Positions 32,824 to 44,426 of a DNA stretch of 64,000 bases are shown piece by piece; position 1 is the stretch's first letter, and every line of letters starts with the position of its first letter. The notes beneath the pieces were generated by a model that was not told where the DNA came from, did no database searches, and saw only the letters and a program-made list of their open reading frames with translations. Origin of the DNA: Platycnemis pennipes (lineage: Eukaryota; Arthropoda; Insecta; Odonata; Platycnemididae). The stretch is from assembly GCA_933228895.1 (NCBI GenBank), contig OW121853.1:5338494-5402493 (forward strand), in the 5' to 3' direction. The translations under genes and the position numbers were made by a program.

Positions 32824-32971
32824 CTTTCCAGTTCACCCTCTGCCTGTAAGCGACCTGCAATTGCCGCCTCCGCTATCTTCTTACTGTCCTCAATGGCACA
32901 AGAGTACATGCCCTGAACCTCCGACAGATGTCCCTCCACACTCGACAGTCTATTGCGCAGCTGATCCACCT
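32824..32971 (-). CDS. Golgin84: Golgin-84 exon 4, coiled coil
   Basis: The acceptor is TTGTTGTAG|AGGTGG and the donor is GAAAG|GTCAGT. It encodes VDQLRNRLSSVEGHLSEVQ and continues with alternating A/E/K heptads to AEGELER. Leucines and alanines at a/d positions fit the golgin rod. Phase 1 in, phase 2 out. Confidence 0.9.
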
Positions 32972-34276
32972 CTACAACAAGACACAACAAGACATAAAAC
33001 ATCCAAAAAACCCTAATAAACCCTAAAGCCATAATCAGGACTATTTTTTCCAAACACAGACTTTCAATCACATCGAGCTTATCTCTGCAGGGCAGTAAGA
33101 TAAGGATAAGTAAAGTAAGCATAAAATATACCCAAAAATAACTATGCTTAACTCATCCTGAAATGTTTTTCATTGTTCTCTTTGTTTATCACTTGACAAG
33201 ATGATATTAACAACAACACCTGCATTACCAGGGGAGGGTCCAAGTGAGGGGAAAAGTATCGAGGGTGAGCCACTGTAAGCTCAGCAGAGCATCTACCTGA
33301 ACAGATTAATCACTGTCATCAACACTTACCAAGGCAAACATATTTGTGTCCAATTATCACACTATCCAGATTATAGATGAATGTTTCCAATTTGAATCTC
33401 TACCAGTATGTGTGCAGCAGAAGATGGTTTTCCAATACCACTGCACATATTATAACACATCACAACACAGAAATAAATAAAAGCAATTACATGGAGGCTT
33501 GTTTACTTACAAAATGGGGTGATTTATCATGATCATAATAAAGTTTCAGAGTTAAAATAACATGGCATAAACTATAATAATTGCCTCATGCTTTTTTCCC
33601 CTAATTTTTCATAGCAGGATACTGCAGCAAATAAGTTGTACTGGGGATAACTCCATTACAACTTCCATACCTGACAAACACCTAAGAAATTAATGTCTAC
33701 AAGTTTTTCAAAATTGAACAAATAATTATATATTTCAATTATTTGTGAGAAGATATAAATGAAGGCATGTTTGTACAGTTCCAGACAAAATATTCTCAAA
33801 ACGTGGACTGGTGGGGCAGCACAGTCAAAAACCCTGCCAGAGGTCTTGCTATCGCAACGCTGCACTCCCCCACCCCCATGTTTTTGGATGGTGGCTTTAA
33901 AGGGGTCGTTTTGAAGGATATGCCACCCTCACTTTAGCAAGCAACTTTCAAGCAACAAGGAAATTTTCTCCATGCTTGAATCAGGTGAAGAAAGGCATGA
34001 GTGAGGGTTGAAAGCCAGTTCAGCAGGCCATGGCTGCTTTGCAATTCAAATGAAAGCAGTGGAGACGTGCATTTTCTTGCTAGACACCATATATCAATGC
34101 GTCGCAAGCATTTTAGACTGAAGCTCTAAGCACACAAACCAGACAAATGTCACATTTTTGCATTTCTCATATTGTGTTCAATTTTGATCCTAAATATCTT
34201 TGAGCCTTCGTAAAATTTCATCTTTTGCTATACGAGCACTGTCCGCTTCCTAATTGGAAATTAAAGCGTATAATAC
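32972..34276. other. Gene-free part of golgin-84 intron 3
   Basis: No TE domain or exon recognised. Confidence 0.5.
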
Positions 34277-34809
34277 ATGCAATCGCATGAATCGCAATGT
34301 TGTACATGAAATCGTTAGATGGAAACGAAAAAGAATTTTACTGAAAAAAAATTAATCTCCTAACCACAACCATTCACTCATAAATCAAAAATTAAAATAA
34401 GCAAAAGATAATGCCCACCGAAAAACGCTGCTGTGATATCATATTACACAATCCACCTCCCGTCCTTGACTGCTTTTAGGGGAAGGGAAGGGAATGGAGG
34501 GGGGGTTTCAAAAGGTCTGCTCGCACAGATCCTGTCGCAACCACTTCCATTGGCAGAGTCAGTTGGGTGTCCCCCAATTGCGATAAGGCGAAGTAGCTTT
34601 GCAGGCTCAGTTGTGATTGGACGAAGTTGATGGCGTAAGAGGTCACATGCATGCCCACTTTACCGAAAGGGTTAAAAAAAATCAGTTTTCTTTGCCACTT
34701 ATAACTTGAGAAATAATAGACGAATCGAAGAATGGAAAAATACAGGTCTTATTATGTACTTCACAAACTCTATCAGATTCGGCAATAAAAAATATGGTAA
34801 ACGACCCCA
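34277..34809 (-). mobile_element. 533-bp inverted-repeat element, copy 2
   Basis: Minus-strand copy starting TGGGGTCGTTTA at 34809, with the shared TGCCGAATCTGATAGAGTTT and GAAAGGGTT blocks. The far end near 34277 is strongly diverged and lacks a readable TIR, so that border is inferred from the length of the other copies. Confidence 0.7.
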
Positions 34810-35760
34810 TTTCACCATGTTTTTAGAATTGTGATTTTAATCGTTATTTTCCATAAGGAAAGCAAAACAGATGCACTCATTCGTTATTCTCATAAGAAGT
34901 TCTAACCTGTGAAAACGTAACTGAACCATTAGAATCGAAATTTTCACGGAGGCATGCTTTACCCCTCAACCCATTCACGTCCCTTCCTTCCCCGCTCCAA
35001 TCCCCAAATAAACAAGCTTATCTGCAAATTTTGCACCCGTATTGGCGACACCTACGTAAAGGCTGGTGGCCCTCCGTTGGACTTCCTATTAAGCCCTTCC
35101 CCAACCACTGCCCCCCTGGGGATCCCCAGTCACAGTCACTAGCTCTCTTGCATCGGCACCCAATCGCACGGAGCTTACTATGCGATGGCATAGTCCAGAA
35201 AATGTTGTTAGTGTAAGAAGAGGGAATATCCAGCCTGAACAAGTGCAGCAACTTGTTTTCTAGCATTGCAATTTATAATTTGATTTAAACTTCACACAAA
35301 TTTAGAAATGAAAGGAAGTTAGTAATTTAAGTTTCATAGATTCATTTGCTTTTCTTACCATTTCTTAAAGGTTTTGTTACATTGAATAAACACTTTTCAT
35401 ATGTGCCAATAAAAGTTCATGCTTTGTTTGTTTAAATACTCGCGGCAACTAATTTTTGAGAGATAACCGAATGTGAATTTTACAAACACCTAGGTATAGG
35501 TAATCTTGCAAGAAATATTTTTGAATGCCGCAAAATACCATATTTCAGGGAATCATTATGAGAACTTTCCTAACCAATGGATTTACTGGTTAACACTCAA
35601 AGACTTCAGCAAAGTGTAAATTATTGTTTTGGAAGATTTAATTAGCAAAATTATCAATAAATATGTAATTGTGCAAGAAAACTGTTCTTCTACCTGTTCC
35701 CAATAGCATGTAACAAAAGAAAAACGGAAAGTAAGAACATGCGTGGGAATTGAGAGGCTT
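34810..35760. other. Gene-free part of golgin-84 intron 3
   Basis: A C-rich stretch at 34960-35150 contains a short frame (INKLICKFCTRIGDTYVKAG) that I do not recognise. The rest is AT-rich without features. Confidence 0.4.
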
Positions 35761-35763
35761 CAT

Positions 35764-35853
35764 CCATCACCTTCGGATATAACGAGCGCTGGCTATAGTG
35801 AGTGATTTCCCAGCCATCATGAGCATTCGTCATGCCGAGCTTCCACTGTAGTT
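35764..35853 (-). mobile_element. pogo/Tigger-like MITE, second copy
   Basis: Minus strand: TACAGTGGAAGCTCGGCATG, then ACTATAGCCAGCGCTCGTTA. Same terminal form as 10891-10970 and opposite orientation. Confidence 0.5.
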
Positions 35854-36222
35854 CTCTGTTTTGCAAATTTAACCTTACAAGTAACTGAAACACATGAGAA
35901 GCAACCCAGTTGTAAAATCATTCGAACGCTAAAGCATTCAGTGTGATGTCACAGAATTCATATCCCAGTCAAGGCAGATGTTTTTCTCATAATAACTATT
36001 GTTAGAAGCGAGTACAAAGAATTTTTTCTACCTAAACTTACAAATTTAATAGAGAAATCAAGTAAAAGCCCAAAATTTCCATATCTCGCGAAAGAAATGG
36101 CAGTGAACATTAATTGAACATTTTTGTGAAGGGAGAAAGAACCACAAGGTCAGAGTGACGTGTGATGAGCACAATCGATGAAAAGACAATACCTCCACCT
36201 CTGCTTATTCTGGGATACCTAC

Positions 36223-36382
36223 CTTGCTGAGATTCCCATAACTTGCCCTGCATGGAGAGAATTTCTTGCTCCCTAGTCCTCAACTCCCTTCTCACAGCAC
36301 TATCTGAAGACAACGCAGTTAAGTCTTCAATTTCACCATCACCAGGCGGCACATCAATGGACAAATCACCTTTTGACTGCTT
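36223..36382 (-). CDS. Golgin84: Golgin-84 exon 3, start of coiled coil
   Basis: The acceptor is CTTTTCAG|AAGCAG and the donor is CAGCAAG|GTAGG. The phase-0 start continues exon 2. It encodes an acidic linker (KGDLSIDVPPGDGEIEDL) and then RRELRTREQEILSMQGKL, the beginning of heptad-repeat sequence. It ends in phase 1, and the codon is completed by exon 4 (G|AG, glutamate). Confidence 0.88.
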
Positions 36383-36725
36383 CTGAAAAGACTTAAATAG
36401 GCACACACATGTTAACACACATACATATTACCTCAATAAATCAATTGCCAATGACCACAACTCCTCTGCCTTCCAGACAAAATAACTTGGTATCAACTGG
36501 CTTCTTCCGTTCATGCCCATACCATTCAAGACAGCAGGTGATATTTGTGTGCAATATGCTCACATAAAATCACTGATAAACAGTTATTGATGAAATGAGA
36601 CTTTTCTGCAACTCATTTTCTCATGTGACTTGCATGGGAATCACCAAATCACTCGGCAGTTACATGGTTGAGGAATTAATCAGCAAATGTTGAAATTATA
36701 CTGTCACAAATTCATTCAACTTGGT

Positions 36726-36850
36726 TGCAGTTAGGGGTCAACGGGGCCCCAAAATTTTCGGGTCGGGTTGGGTCATCGTCCTGACCCGACTCTCGGGTCT
36801 TTTCAAATCTCGGGTCAAAACTGGGTCGGGTCAAAAATCACGTGAATTTA
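36726..36850. repeat. GGGTCGGGT-word tract
   Basis: GGGGTCAACGGGGCCCC followed by repeated GGGTCGGGT / ACCCGAC words on both strands. Resembles the tracts at hAT-like ends but with a different word. No terminus or target duplication identified. Confidence 0.6.
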
Positions 36851-37413
36851 ATACATAGCAAAAAATATTAAAAATTTCTTTCTCTTCTCTTGCCTTTGGC
36901 AAAGTTTTAAAGCTTTTATGGTAATTATTTGAGACAGCACTCTCAAAATAAAACTTGTCATACATTTTATGTCATAAAAGGTCGTAAAATATAAGCCAGC
37001 GAATATTTCCTATGTAAATGGTGATCCTGAGTCGGCAATTTCCCATGTCGGCGATCATAGATTTCACGAAATTTCCACCAGGTTAAGAAAAGTTAAGTAA
37101 CGAAAAAGTTGCACATTTTTATATTAGAATGCAATATTTGGAATTCGCTAACATTAGAGGATTAGCAACTATTAAGAGCGTTAAAGACAGATATGTGTTT
37201 CTAATATTTACGCAGTTGTGACGACAGCCGGCCCAATTATGTTTCAGTCGCACGCCATCACTTAATTACTATAGAAGTGAAAGGGAATAAGAACTTTTCC
37301 AAAAAAACATTCTCTCCAGTAATCTCTTAATCCAGTAACTCTTAATCCAGTTAGCCAAAAAAAAACTTGCAATTATTAACAGCCTGAAGAACAAATATTC
37401 AATTGCAGTGATG

Positions 37414-38045
37414 GAATATGGATACTGGAAATATGGACAAAGGCTCTACCATAGTTACTTTAAACACCAAGGATTACATAACCGGGGGCCTGCGACAACT
37501 TGAAGACACCACCTCCACTTACTCCCCGCACACCTATGACCCCAACCCTCAATATCAGAAGGAAATATCTTCGTTCCTCTGCAGGTTCGGACCCGATGAA
37601 GGCCTCTCCTCCAAAGATATTTCCATACTCTCTCCCCCTAACCCTAGATCACCTCAGTTCTACCTCCTTCCAAAAATGCACTCTTTTTTGACAGCAAGTT
37701 TTACCTCCAAACGAAAAGGACCGCTATGGGAACTAGAATGGCTCCAGCTTACGCTAACCTTTTCATGGCCCCTAGTTTGAAGGTACAATTGATTGTAAAA
37801 GGAAAATGAATTGTGAGTAAAGATGAGTTTGGTAAGGTCAAGAAGGAAGTCAGTGCTAGGAGTGTGGATTATAACGTTGGTGCAAGAAATGGTGGAGAGG
37901 CCTTCCGAGTGAGGAATAGAGAGAGATAACGTCAATGGTGGCCATGATGATATTTTGATCATTAGGAAGTGGAGTGGAATTGAGGCGGTAGATTAGAACA
38001 AACGACTTCGTTCTAATCTTCTGAGGAAGGAGGTCCATGCCTCCG
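37414..38045 (+). mobile_element. Penelope-like RT fragment with internal inversion
   Basis: Plus strand 37430-37680 encodes DKGSTIVTLNTKDYITGGLR, QLEDTTSTYSPH, SSKDISILSPPNPRSPQFYL and LPKMH (N-terminal RT of Penelope-like elements). Plus strand 37718-37770 then gives RTAMGTRMAPAYANLFMA, a later RT motif. The stretch that should lie between them (MATIDVISLYSS.., LLDLTKLIFTHNSFSFYNQL, YLQT) is instead on the minus strand, about 38040-37776, immediately after. So one internal segment has been inverted and moved to the other side. Confidence 0.75.
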
Positions 38046-38485
38046 AAAATTTAACAAGTAAGTATGTTTACTTTTGTGTGTTTTCTACGTGGCATCAATG
38101 ACATTTCATGAAATAATATCTAAATAAGTGAAAAAAACTTACAAGGTTCGAGTTCACTTCAGCGTCTCTGGATTTTTTGGATTTTGACACCATGCTGATC
38201 ATTGGGGTAATTTGTTGCAAGGGTAACGCCAATGCAACTCCACTGTCCAGAATGCCCTATGAGATTAATGAAAAAGCATTTCCATTCATGGCTATAGCTT
38301 TGCTTTACTTGGCATCAGACTTGTGGAAAATTACATCAGCAGTGCAATCCAAGCTTACAACTTCCACAAAATGTATTCACGAATACCACATCTAAAATAG
38401 TTGTGCTATCAAACAGATGCAATAGCGGTATCAACATTTACTATTGAAATTACAGGGATACAAATCATGCTACACACAATCTTAC

Positions 38486-38696
38486 TTTTTTCTTCCTCGT
38501 TCTGCTTTCTGTTTTAGGTGAATTGAGGAATTTCATTAATTCATCATCATCAGTAGCCGCTGGACTCCTACGTTTTCCACTGCTTTCAGTAAGGGCACTG
38601 GCCCCACTGGTTGACGGAAGATTAGGGTAAGACTTGATGGCCGGGGGTGGCTTTAGGTCACCATGACGAGAAGTTGTATCGCTCGACAGTGAATTC
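38486..38696 (-). CDS. Golgin84: Golgin-84 exon 2
   Basis: The acceptor is ATGTAG|GAATTC and the donor is AAAAAA|GTAAG. It encodes a Ser/Pro-rich low-complexity linker followed by a basic KRRSPAATDDDELMKFLNS segment. The DDEL..FLNS block is shared with vertebrate golgin-84. Length is 211 nt, and together with the two leftover bases of exon 1 it makes 71 complete codons, ending in phase 0 after a lysine run. Confidence 0.9.
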
Positions 38697-38956
38697 CTAC
38701 ATTAAATTAATACCATCACGTATTGAAAAAAACTAATGGATGTATAAACATCCATATTGCATTTAACATATGTTGCTTCTATCCTTGCAATCGTTTAATT
38801 GCACACAATATGTACAGCAAATTAAAAATGGTCACACTTGGTGGAACTTATTCGCCGCTAATGTACAAAAATCAATGCAATTCCACATATGAGGACATAA
38901 AAGTAATTGCAGTCTTTTCTTTCATCTTCGCGAATTTTGCAGCAAGACATCATTAC

Positions 38957-39120
38957 CTTTTTAGGGGACATGAATCTCTTTGGCTGTTAACTTCAACCAA
39001 CATCGAGTCGTCGACACCAACTTGAGGTTCAGAACCCTTTTGAAGAGCTATAGCAGCATTTTGATCTATTTTGTTTAATAAATCCTCCGCCTTACCAGCG
39101 AGCCCAGATAACCACGACAT
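38957..39120 (-). CDS. Golgin84: Golgin-84 exon 1 (start codon)
   Basis: Encodes MSWLSGLAGKAEDLLNKID followed by an acidic/polar stretch, 54 codons plus two bases. The MSW..LAGKAEDLLN start is the conserved golgin-84 N-terminus, which fixes the ATG at 39120-39118; A lies at position -3. The donor is AAAAAG|GTAATG after 38957. The phase-2 end (AG) is completed by the first base of exon 2 to give arginine. Confidence 0.92.
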
Positions 39121-40743
39121 TATAAGAAGATTTCAATAAAACTTCCCTACATCAAATGACACAAAATTTCTCCATCTTTGCCTATCACTTGGTTAATAAT
39201 AATTTCAAACGGGCGCTACATCCCTATTGCTCCACAGATAATTTTTTAGGCTGAGCCAAATCAAGAATTTGAGCAATACATTCGGTGAGCAGACAAAATA
39301 AACAAATTAAGGTTAAATAGTAACCTACAAACGTCAAATCAACTCCGCTTCACCAATTCCCTCTCCGAAATTCCACTTTCATGCCAAGTGCTTCTAACCT
39401 CCTTGGACATTAATTACCATAAAGACCACGACCAAAAATGTGTTCATAGGACGTACAAAATAACGACAAAAACAACGGCAGACCTCCGATAACACCCTAC
39501 GATTGACAAAGGCGACAAAGGACTAAACAGACGACACACGACCATCCGGAGTGGTCGTGAACCATCTCGTAGATGACTTTGTCGTGTGCGGTCTATGGGG
39601 TATGTTCCGTTTCTGTGTTCACCCACTGATATAAACTTTAGTAGGTGACTACACGAAAGCCTAAACTAGTACGACATCGACTGTAATCATTGCAATGGGC
39701 TATAGCAAGAACACTGTCATAAATGACGTTGATCTTGTTGCGCATTCGATCATCATTTGCTTAAATTTCAGTCGCAAGCATGGAAAGTCGAATTAACGTT
39801 ATAATTCTTTGACCTAGTACTGTTTACGTAATTCAACTATAGATGATGCTGGTAGCATAAGTACAGAAGGCCCGCTCAATTTGAATTCACCAAGTCGTCG
39901 TATTCTATATTTTGACACATTCTTGACCCTTTTGTCGTTTTTCTGGTTTAAATTTAGAAGCATAGAACTCACTCTAACTACGCAAGGTCAACATTCAGCT
40001 TCAATCTGCAATATAAGTGGACTTGGGCGTCACAGATAATAAAAATAATTGTTCCAGGCATGGAAATTGATGATCTTTATTGATAAAAATGTTACATATT
40101 CATTGCCATAACCAATATTAATGTTGCATATTTTAGGACAATAAATAATGGTGCATTAAAAATTTCTACCAATGTACAGTACTAATTAATAGAAACGAAG
40201 ATTCTCTCATTGAAGAACCCTGGATGAAAGAAGGAAATAATGAGACAAGCTGCCAAGCACTTAATGCGAGATTTGAGAAAGCCACCTTCTAGTGGCCTAT
40301 TATCACCAGGAATAAGACATTCTTACTGGAGTTTTTTTTTCATTTCCTAAGAACAATTGTTTTATGTTGAGATCGTAAGGCTGGCTGACATTATTTGGTC
40401 AAAAAACTATTGTAACACTACGAAATGTGCTGCCATGTCAACAGTCACACTGGGATAGGGGACTTAAAAATAATCAGACTCTGTAAGAGCTTCTCATAAA
40501 TCATCAAACTATAAGGAATAGACGCTAGACAATTTTTTTAAATCTCCTTGAAATGCTATTTAAAAAATTGTTAATGATACTAAAACACCTTAGCGATGAA
40601 AACTATGCATTTATTTAATATATTTTTCGAGAAATAAGCAAAAGAAATGCCAAGAAAACACGCCCACTTTAAAACGTATTGTCATTGGCCAGCTGAAGGT
40701 GACGTGCAGCGTTTCCAGAATGAAAAATGATTTCGAGAGAAAG
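39121..40743. promoter_or_regulatory. Upstream region of golgin-84, promoter not resolved
   Basis: The transcription start must lie somewhere right of 39120 on the minus strand. A short stem ACGACCA/TGGTCGT surrounds 39540-39563 in a locally CG-rich stretch (39470-39600). No TATA box or initiator can be assigned with confidence. From about 39661 to 40743 the sequence is AT-rich with no recognised gene. Confidence 0.3.
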
Positions 40744-41368
40744 GCTCGTCCCGGGGGGTAAGGAGTAAGGGAATCCAGGGTGGGCCGAGGGCAGAACATG
40801 TCCATGAACCACCAAGACCGTCATGAGTGGTGAAGAGCCACATCCTCCTCGAGGTGCCCCTGGTTTTCGCTGAACATGACGGATCTAGACCTGGCGGTCA
40901 ATAAACAGCTCCCATCACCACGGTGCGTCTCTGTGCCGAGGGTGACCGCATCTGCGGGGCGGAGGGTAAGAAGTCGCTAACAGAGAAACTCCGGATACAG
41001 GGCGACCTCCGGTTTTATTTAGCCTTACCCATGCATCCGGGGCTCTGCATGGACGGACCCTTTATTTCCTTAGCTACTCGTGGGACTATTATGGACCTTA
41101 ATTCTAATAAAACTTTTGCGGAGGACTCTGGACGAACTCCGACCAAGGACTCTAGTAGTCCAATTTCAAAAACGGCGAGGAAGCACTGCTGGGGAGCCCA
41201 AGGGAACCCAGCGGGAGCTCCTTCTCTTCAACCCTTACCTAACCTTTGGAGGGCCCTTCTGGGAACCCTACTCTCTCTAGCCACCCCTCAAACCCTTTGG
41301 GGGAAGAGGAGGGAGGCATTATTTCCGACTCCTAGGAGTCTACTATTAAAGAGGCACCAGGTTCACCC

Positions 41369-42361
41369 GTGGAGATGGAGTCGGACTCTGGGGCCTCCAA
41401 CATCACTCTGGGTAGCATCTCAACAAAGTTGCAAAGGTTATCCACAGAGCCCAAGCTCAGCGGTGTAGCCAGGAGGAAGCTGCAAAAGCACAGGGCTAAA
41501 GGTGCAGATGGGGTCTCTGCACATCCCCCTGCCACGGGCAATGCCGGGGACAAAGTAACCGGCAAAAGCCCTAGGCGTGGTAGGGATGGCGCTATGACTC
41601 CAATTGTAGCACCACAAAAAAGGGGACAGACTCCTGGAGATACCCCCAGTAACGAGTCAAGGGACAAAAAGAGGCCCAAGATAGCACCTAAGCAAACCTA
41701 CGCTCAGGTAACAAGGGACCTTAAAAAGATGGCCATAGTGCCAGTTGGATACCCGGAGGTGTTGGTAAAGGAGATGTATGCCGACATCGATAGATGGCTT
41801 GACGAACTATGGGATGAAATCCTGGAGGGTCAGGAGCACCCGAGATATGAAGGAACCATACTAATCAATGGTGCGGTGGTTATTGCCTGTGGCAATGAAT
41901 TCTCCGCCACATGGGTGACAGAGGCAGTCAATAAGATGGGACCCATTGGGGATACCACCTTACAGGTTGTAGACGCCGACAACCTTATCAAAAGTAGAAG
42001 GATGATGATGTGGGTCCCAGGGCCCAACAAATCTGACATCAAAGTTATCTTTGAAAGAATAAGGAAGGTCAACCCAGGGCTCCATACTGACCTGTGGAGA
42101 CCTTATGAAAGGAGTGAAGCTGCGCATGGAACGAGATTCATCATAGGGGTGGACGAACCATCTGCCAGCTTCATCTTGGGGCCAGATTTCAATGCCTATA
42201 TAGGCATGAGGAAACTAGAGATAACCTTTATAGGTAAAGAGACGGGCTCCGAGAAGCCCTCCAAATCCTCGGAAGCCAAGGCTGATAAGGACAAGGAGGG
42301 AGACGGAAAGCACAAAGATGGCAGGCATTCACTGCCTCCAAGAATATCTACAACACAGTAA
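41369..42361 (+). pseudogene. LOA-type ORF1 (gag-like, DUF4780-like)
   Basis: 330 codons. The N-terminal ~110 residues are basic and Pro/Ser/Lys-rich. The folded part, from about residue 115, reads KMAIVPVGYPEVLVKEMYAD, then ILINGAVVIACGNEFSATWV, MMMWVPGPNKSDIKVIFERI and NPGLHTDLWRPYER, a DUF4780-like pattern of arthropod retroelement ORF1 proteins. The C-terminus is a Lys/Glu tail. Upstream the same frame continues with EEEGGIISDS and then a TAG at about 41332, so the original start lies further 5' and the protein was longer. It overlaps the endonuclease frame by 44 nt (42318-42361). Confidence 0.7.
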
Positions 42362-42917
42362 AGCTGCCTCAGGGGTCCTCCAGAGGATCCTTTCTGAAGG
42401 TAAGATTAAGATAGACTTGATTCAGGAACCCTGGGCCTTCCAGGGGAGAATCAGCGGATTAAGCATGACTGTGGGGAAAATCTATTATTGTACCACAGTT
42501 GATAGACCTAGAACTTGTATCTATGTCAATGGATTAGATGCCATGCATTTACCAGAATTCACCACCAGAGACCTGACAGCAGTTATGCTGACGCTTGGAG
42601 GTGGTGGAAATAAGAGGAGGTTGGTCATCTGCTCCTCCTACCTCCCCTATGATGCTCCAGACCCTCCACCGAGTGTTGAGTTGGCGAAACTGGTAAATCA
42701 CTGTAAAAGCAGGAAATGGGACCTCCTAGTCGGATGTGACTCCAACTCGCACCATGTGTGGGGCAGTGGGGACACAAACGGCAGAGGTGAGGCCCTTCTA
42801 GAATATCTCATGGCAACTGAGTTGCACATTCTAAACAAAGGATCACAGCCTACTTTCTCTAATAGCGTGAGAGAGGAAGTGATTGATGTCACATTCTGCA
42901 ATAACTCCGTGATGTAG
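42318..42917 (+). pseudogene. LOA-type ORF2, endonuclease part
   Basis: 199 codons from ATG. Catalytic landmarks: LIQEPW (Glu), YLPYD, LVGCDSNSHHVWGSGDTNGR (Asp/Asn/His block) and VIDVTFCNN. A TAG near 42916 cuts the frame just before ITLSDHRHI (42950-42978), the SDH motif, so the domain is complete apart from the nonsense change. It starts inside ORF1 in another frame, implying reinitiation or frameshift expression in the active ancestor. Confidence 0.85.
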
Positions 42918-43103
42918 AGAGTGGTGGAATGGAGGGTGTCGAAGGAGATTACTCTGTCCGATCACCGACACATCCTCTTCACCATTCAAGAAGCCAGTGA
43001 TAGGCAAACAACATGAAGGAACCCAAGGAAAACCAACTGGGGACAGTATAGAGAGAAGCTGAGAGAATTCCTGGATCAGGCACCTCAGTGTAAGTTTAGG
43101 AAT

Positions 43104-44417
43104 GTGGATGAGATTGATGCCGCTGCGGACTATCTTCAGGAGAGCATCATCAAATCCTATGAAGCTAGTTGTCCCATCAGGACCAGCAGAACTGGGAGCA
43201 ACCTTCCCTGGTGGGGCTCGCAAATAGAAGGCCTCCGTAAAGAGACCAAAAAACTCTTCAACAAAACAAAGAGAACTGCTCTAGCCCGAGACTGGGACAA
43301 CTTCAAGCTTGCCCGACGGAAATACAAAGCGACCATTAAGCGCGCAAAAAGGGAATCTTGGAAAACCTTCTGTGGAACTATCGAATCGGCTCCACAACTT
43401 TCCAGATTCCATAAGATTATATCAAAAGACCTAGAGGCGGGGGTGGGAACTCTGTTGCTTCCCTCGGGAGACTACACGTCTTCTGACAAGGAAGCATTGA
43501 AGCTATTGCTGCAGACCCACTTTCCAGGCTTCGTGGAGACAGAGGAGAAGCATGATTCATGGAGGACTCCCAATCGTCATGTACGGACGGAATGGAGATT
43601 GGCCTCCAGTATCGTAACGTATAATGCAACTAAGTGGGCTATAACAAGCTTCAGCCCATATAAATCTGCTGGAGAGGATGGGGTCTTTCCGGCATTACGT
43701 CAGGAAGGGCAGGAGACTCTGCTTCTCCCCACGGTCAGAATTTTTCGCTCCTGCCTAGCATATGGTTATGTCCCAAAGATCTGGAGGACTACAAAAGTCG
43801 TCTTTATCCCCAAACCAGGGAAGACAGACTATACTAAAGCTGACTCCTTTCGCGGAATCAGCCTAATGTCCTTCTTTTTGAAGGCATTACAGAAAGTGGT
43901 GGATAGGTACATAAGAGATGGGCCCTTAAGAGACCATCCCCTACATCCGCACCAACACGCTTATCTGAAAGGAAAGTCCGTAGAAACTGCACTTCACAAT
44001 CTCACCTGTAGAATTGAAAAGGTGCTGGAACATGGAATGTATGGGATGGAAGTCTTCCTCGACATTGAGGAAGCCTTCAACAACACATCCTACGATCAAA
44101 TCTGCATTGCAGCAAGAAGGCATGGCATCCACGACCACATAGTTAATTGGATCAGAAACATGCTGGAACAAAGAACCGTTAAAGCAACCTTGAGGAACAC
44201 CTCAATGAAGGTGTCTGTGACGCGAGGATGTCCTAAGGGTGGGGTATTATCCCCACTCCCATGGAACTTAGTAATTGACATCCTATTACAAAACCTGAAC
44301 AAAACAGGCGTATATAATCAGGAATACGCGGATGATGTAGCGCTGCTGATCAACGGAAAATACCTTGATACTGTCTCTGGACTCACACAGAAAGCCCTGG
44401 ACAGAACAACGAGATAG
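43104..44417 (+). pseudogene. LOA-type ORF2, reverse transcriptase part
   Basis: 437 codons uninterrupted. Motifs in order: SPYKSAGEDGVFPA, IPKPGKTDYTKADSFRGISL, HQHAYLKGKSVETAL, EVFLDIEEAFNNTSYDQI (motif A), TRGCPKGGVLSPLPWNLVID (motif B) and EYADDVALLI (motif C with the catalytic Asp pair). Motif A has DIEEAF where most family members have D..gAF. A stop at 44415 breaks the frame before LTVNPQKTKVILF (motif D), which continues at 44427. Confidence 0.88.
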
Positions 44418-44426
44418 TGCTCTGGA

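Larger units (their letters stand above)
6079..39120 (-). other. Golgin84: Golgin-84 (GOLGA5) gene, ten exons seen, 3' end outside window
   Basis: Golgin-84 is a tail-anchored coiled-coil tether on Golgi membranes that binds Rab1 and supports cis-Golgi capture of vesicles and ribbon structure (known for the family). Ten minus-strand exons join in frame: 39120-38957, 38696-38486, 36382-36223, 32971-32824, 24990-24871, 15872-15699, 15428-15260, 9225-8959, 6958-6880 and 6239-6079. Together they give 551 codons without a stop. Family marks are the N-terminus MSWLSGLAGKAEDLL, the DDELMKFLNS motif, heptad-rich K/E/L/R exons, LIEKQIRVESLTAERNALRL, and RIGIFLRRYPLAR just before the membrane anchor. 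Vertebrate golgin-84 is about 730 residues and insect forms are shorter, so length fits. The 3' terminal exon was not found between 1 and 6078. All nine introns use GT-AG; the largest are about 9.0, 7.9 and 6.0 kb and are packed with TEs. Confidence 0.93.

Noticed and set aside
40655..40740. Fourth copy of the 533-bp element
   Set aside because: Only a short CGCCCACTTT-like match to that family; ends and the rest do not align.
40923..41468. 181-codon frame upstream of the LOA ORF1 as a separate gene
   Set aside because: It overlaps ORF1 in another frame and is Pro/Leu-rich with no motif; the ORF1 frame itself continues upstream past a stop.
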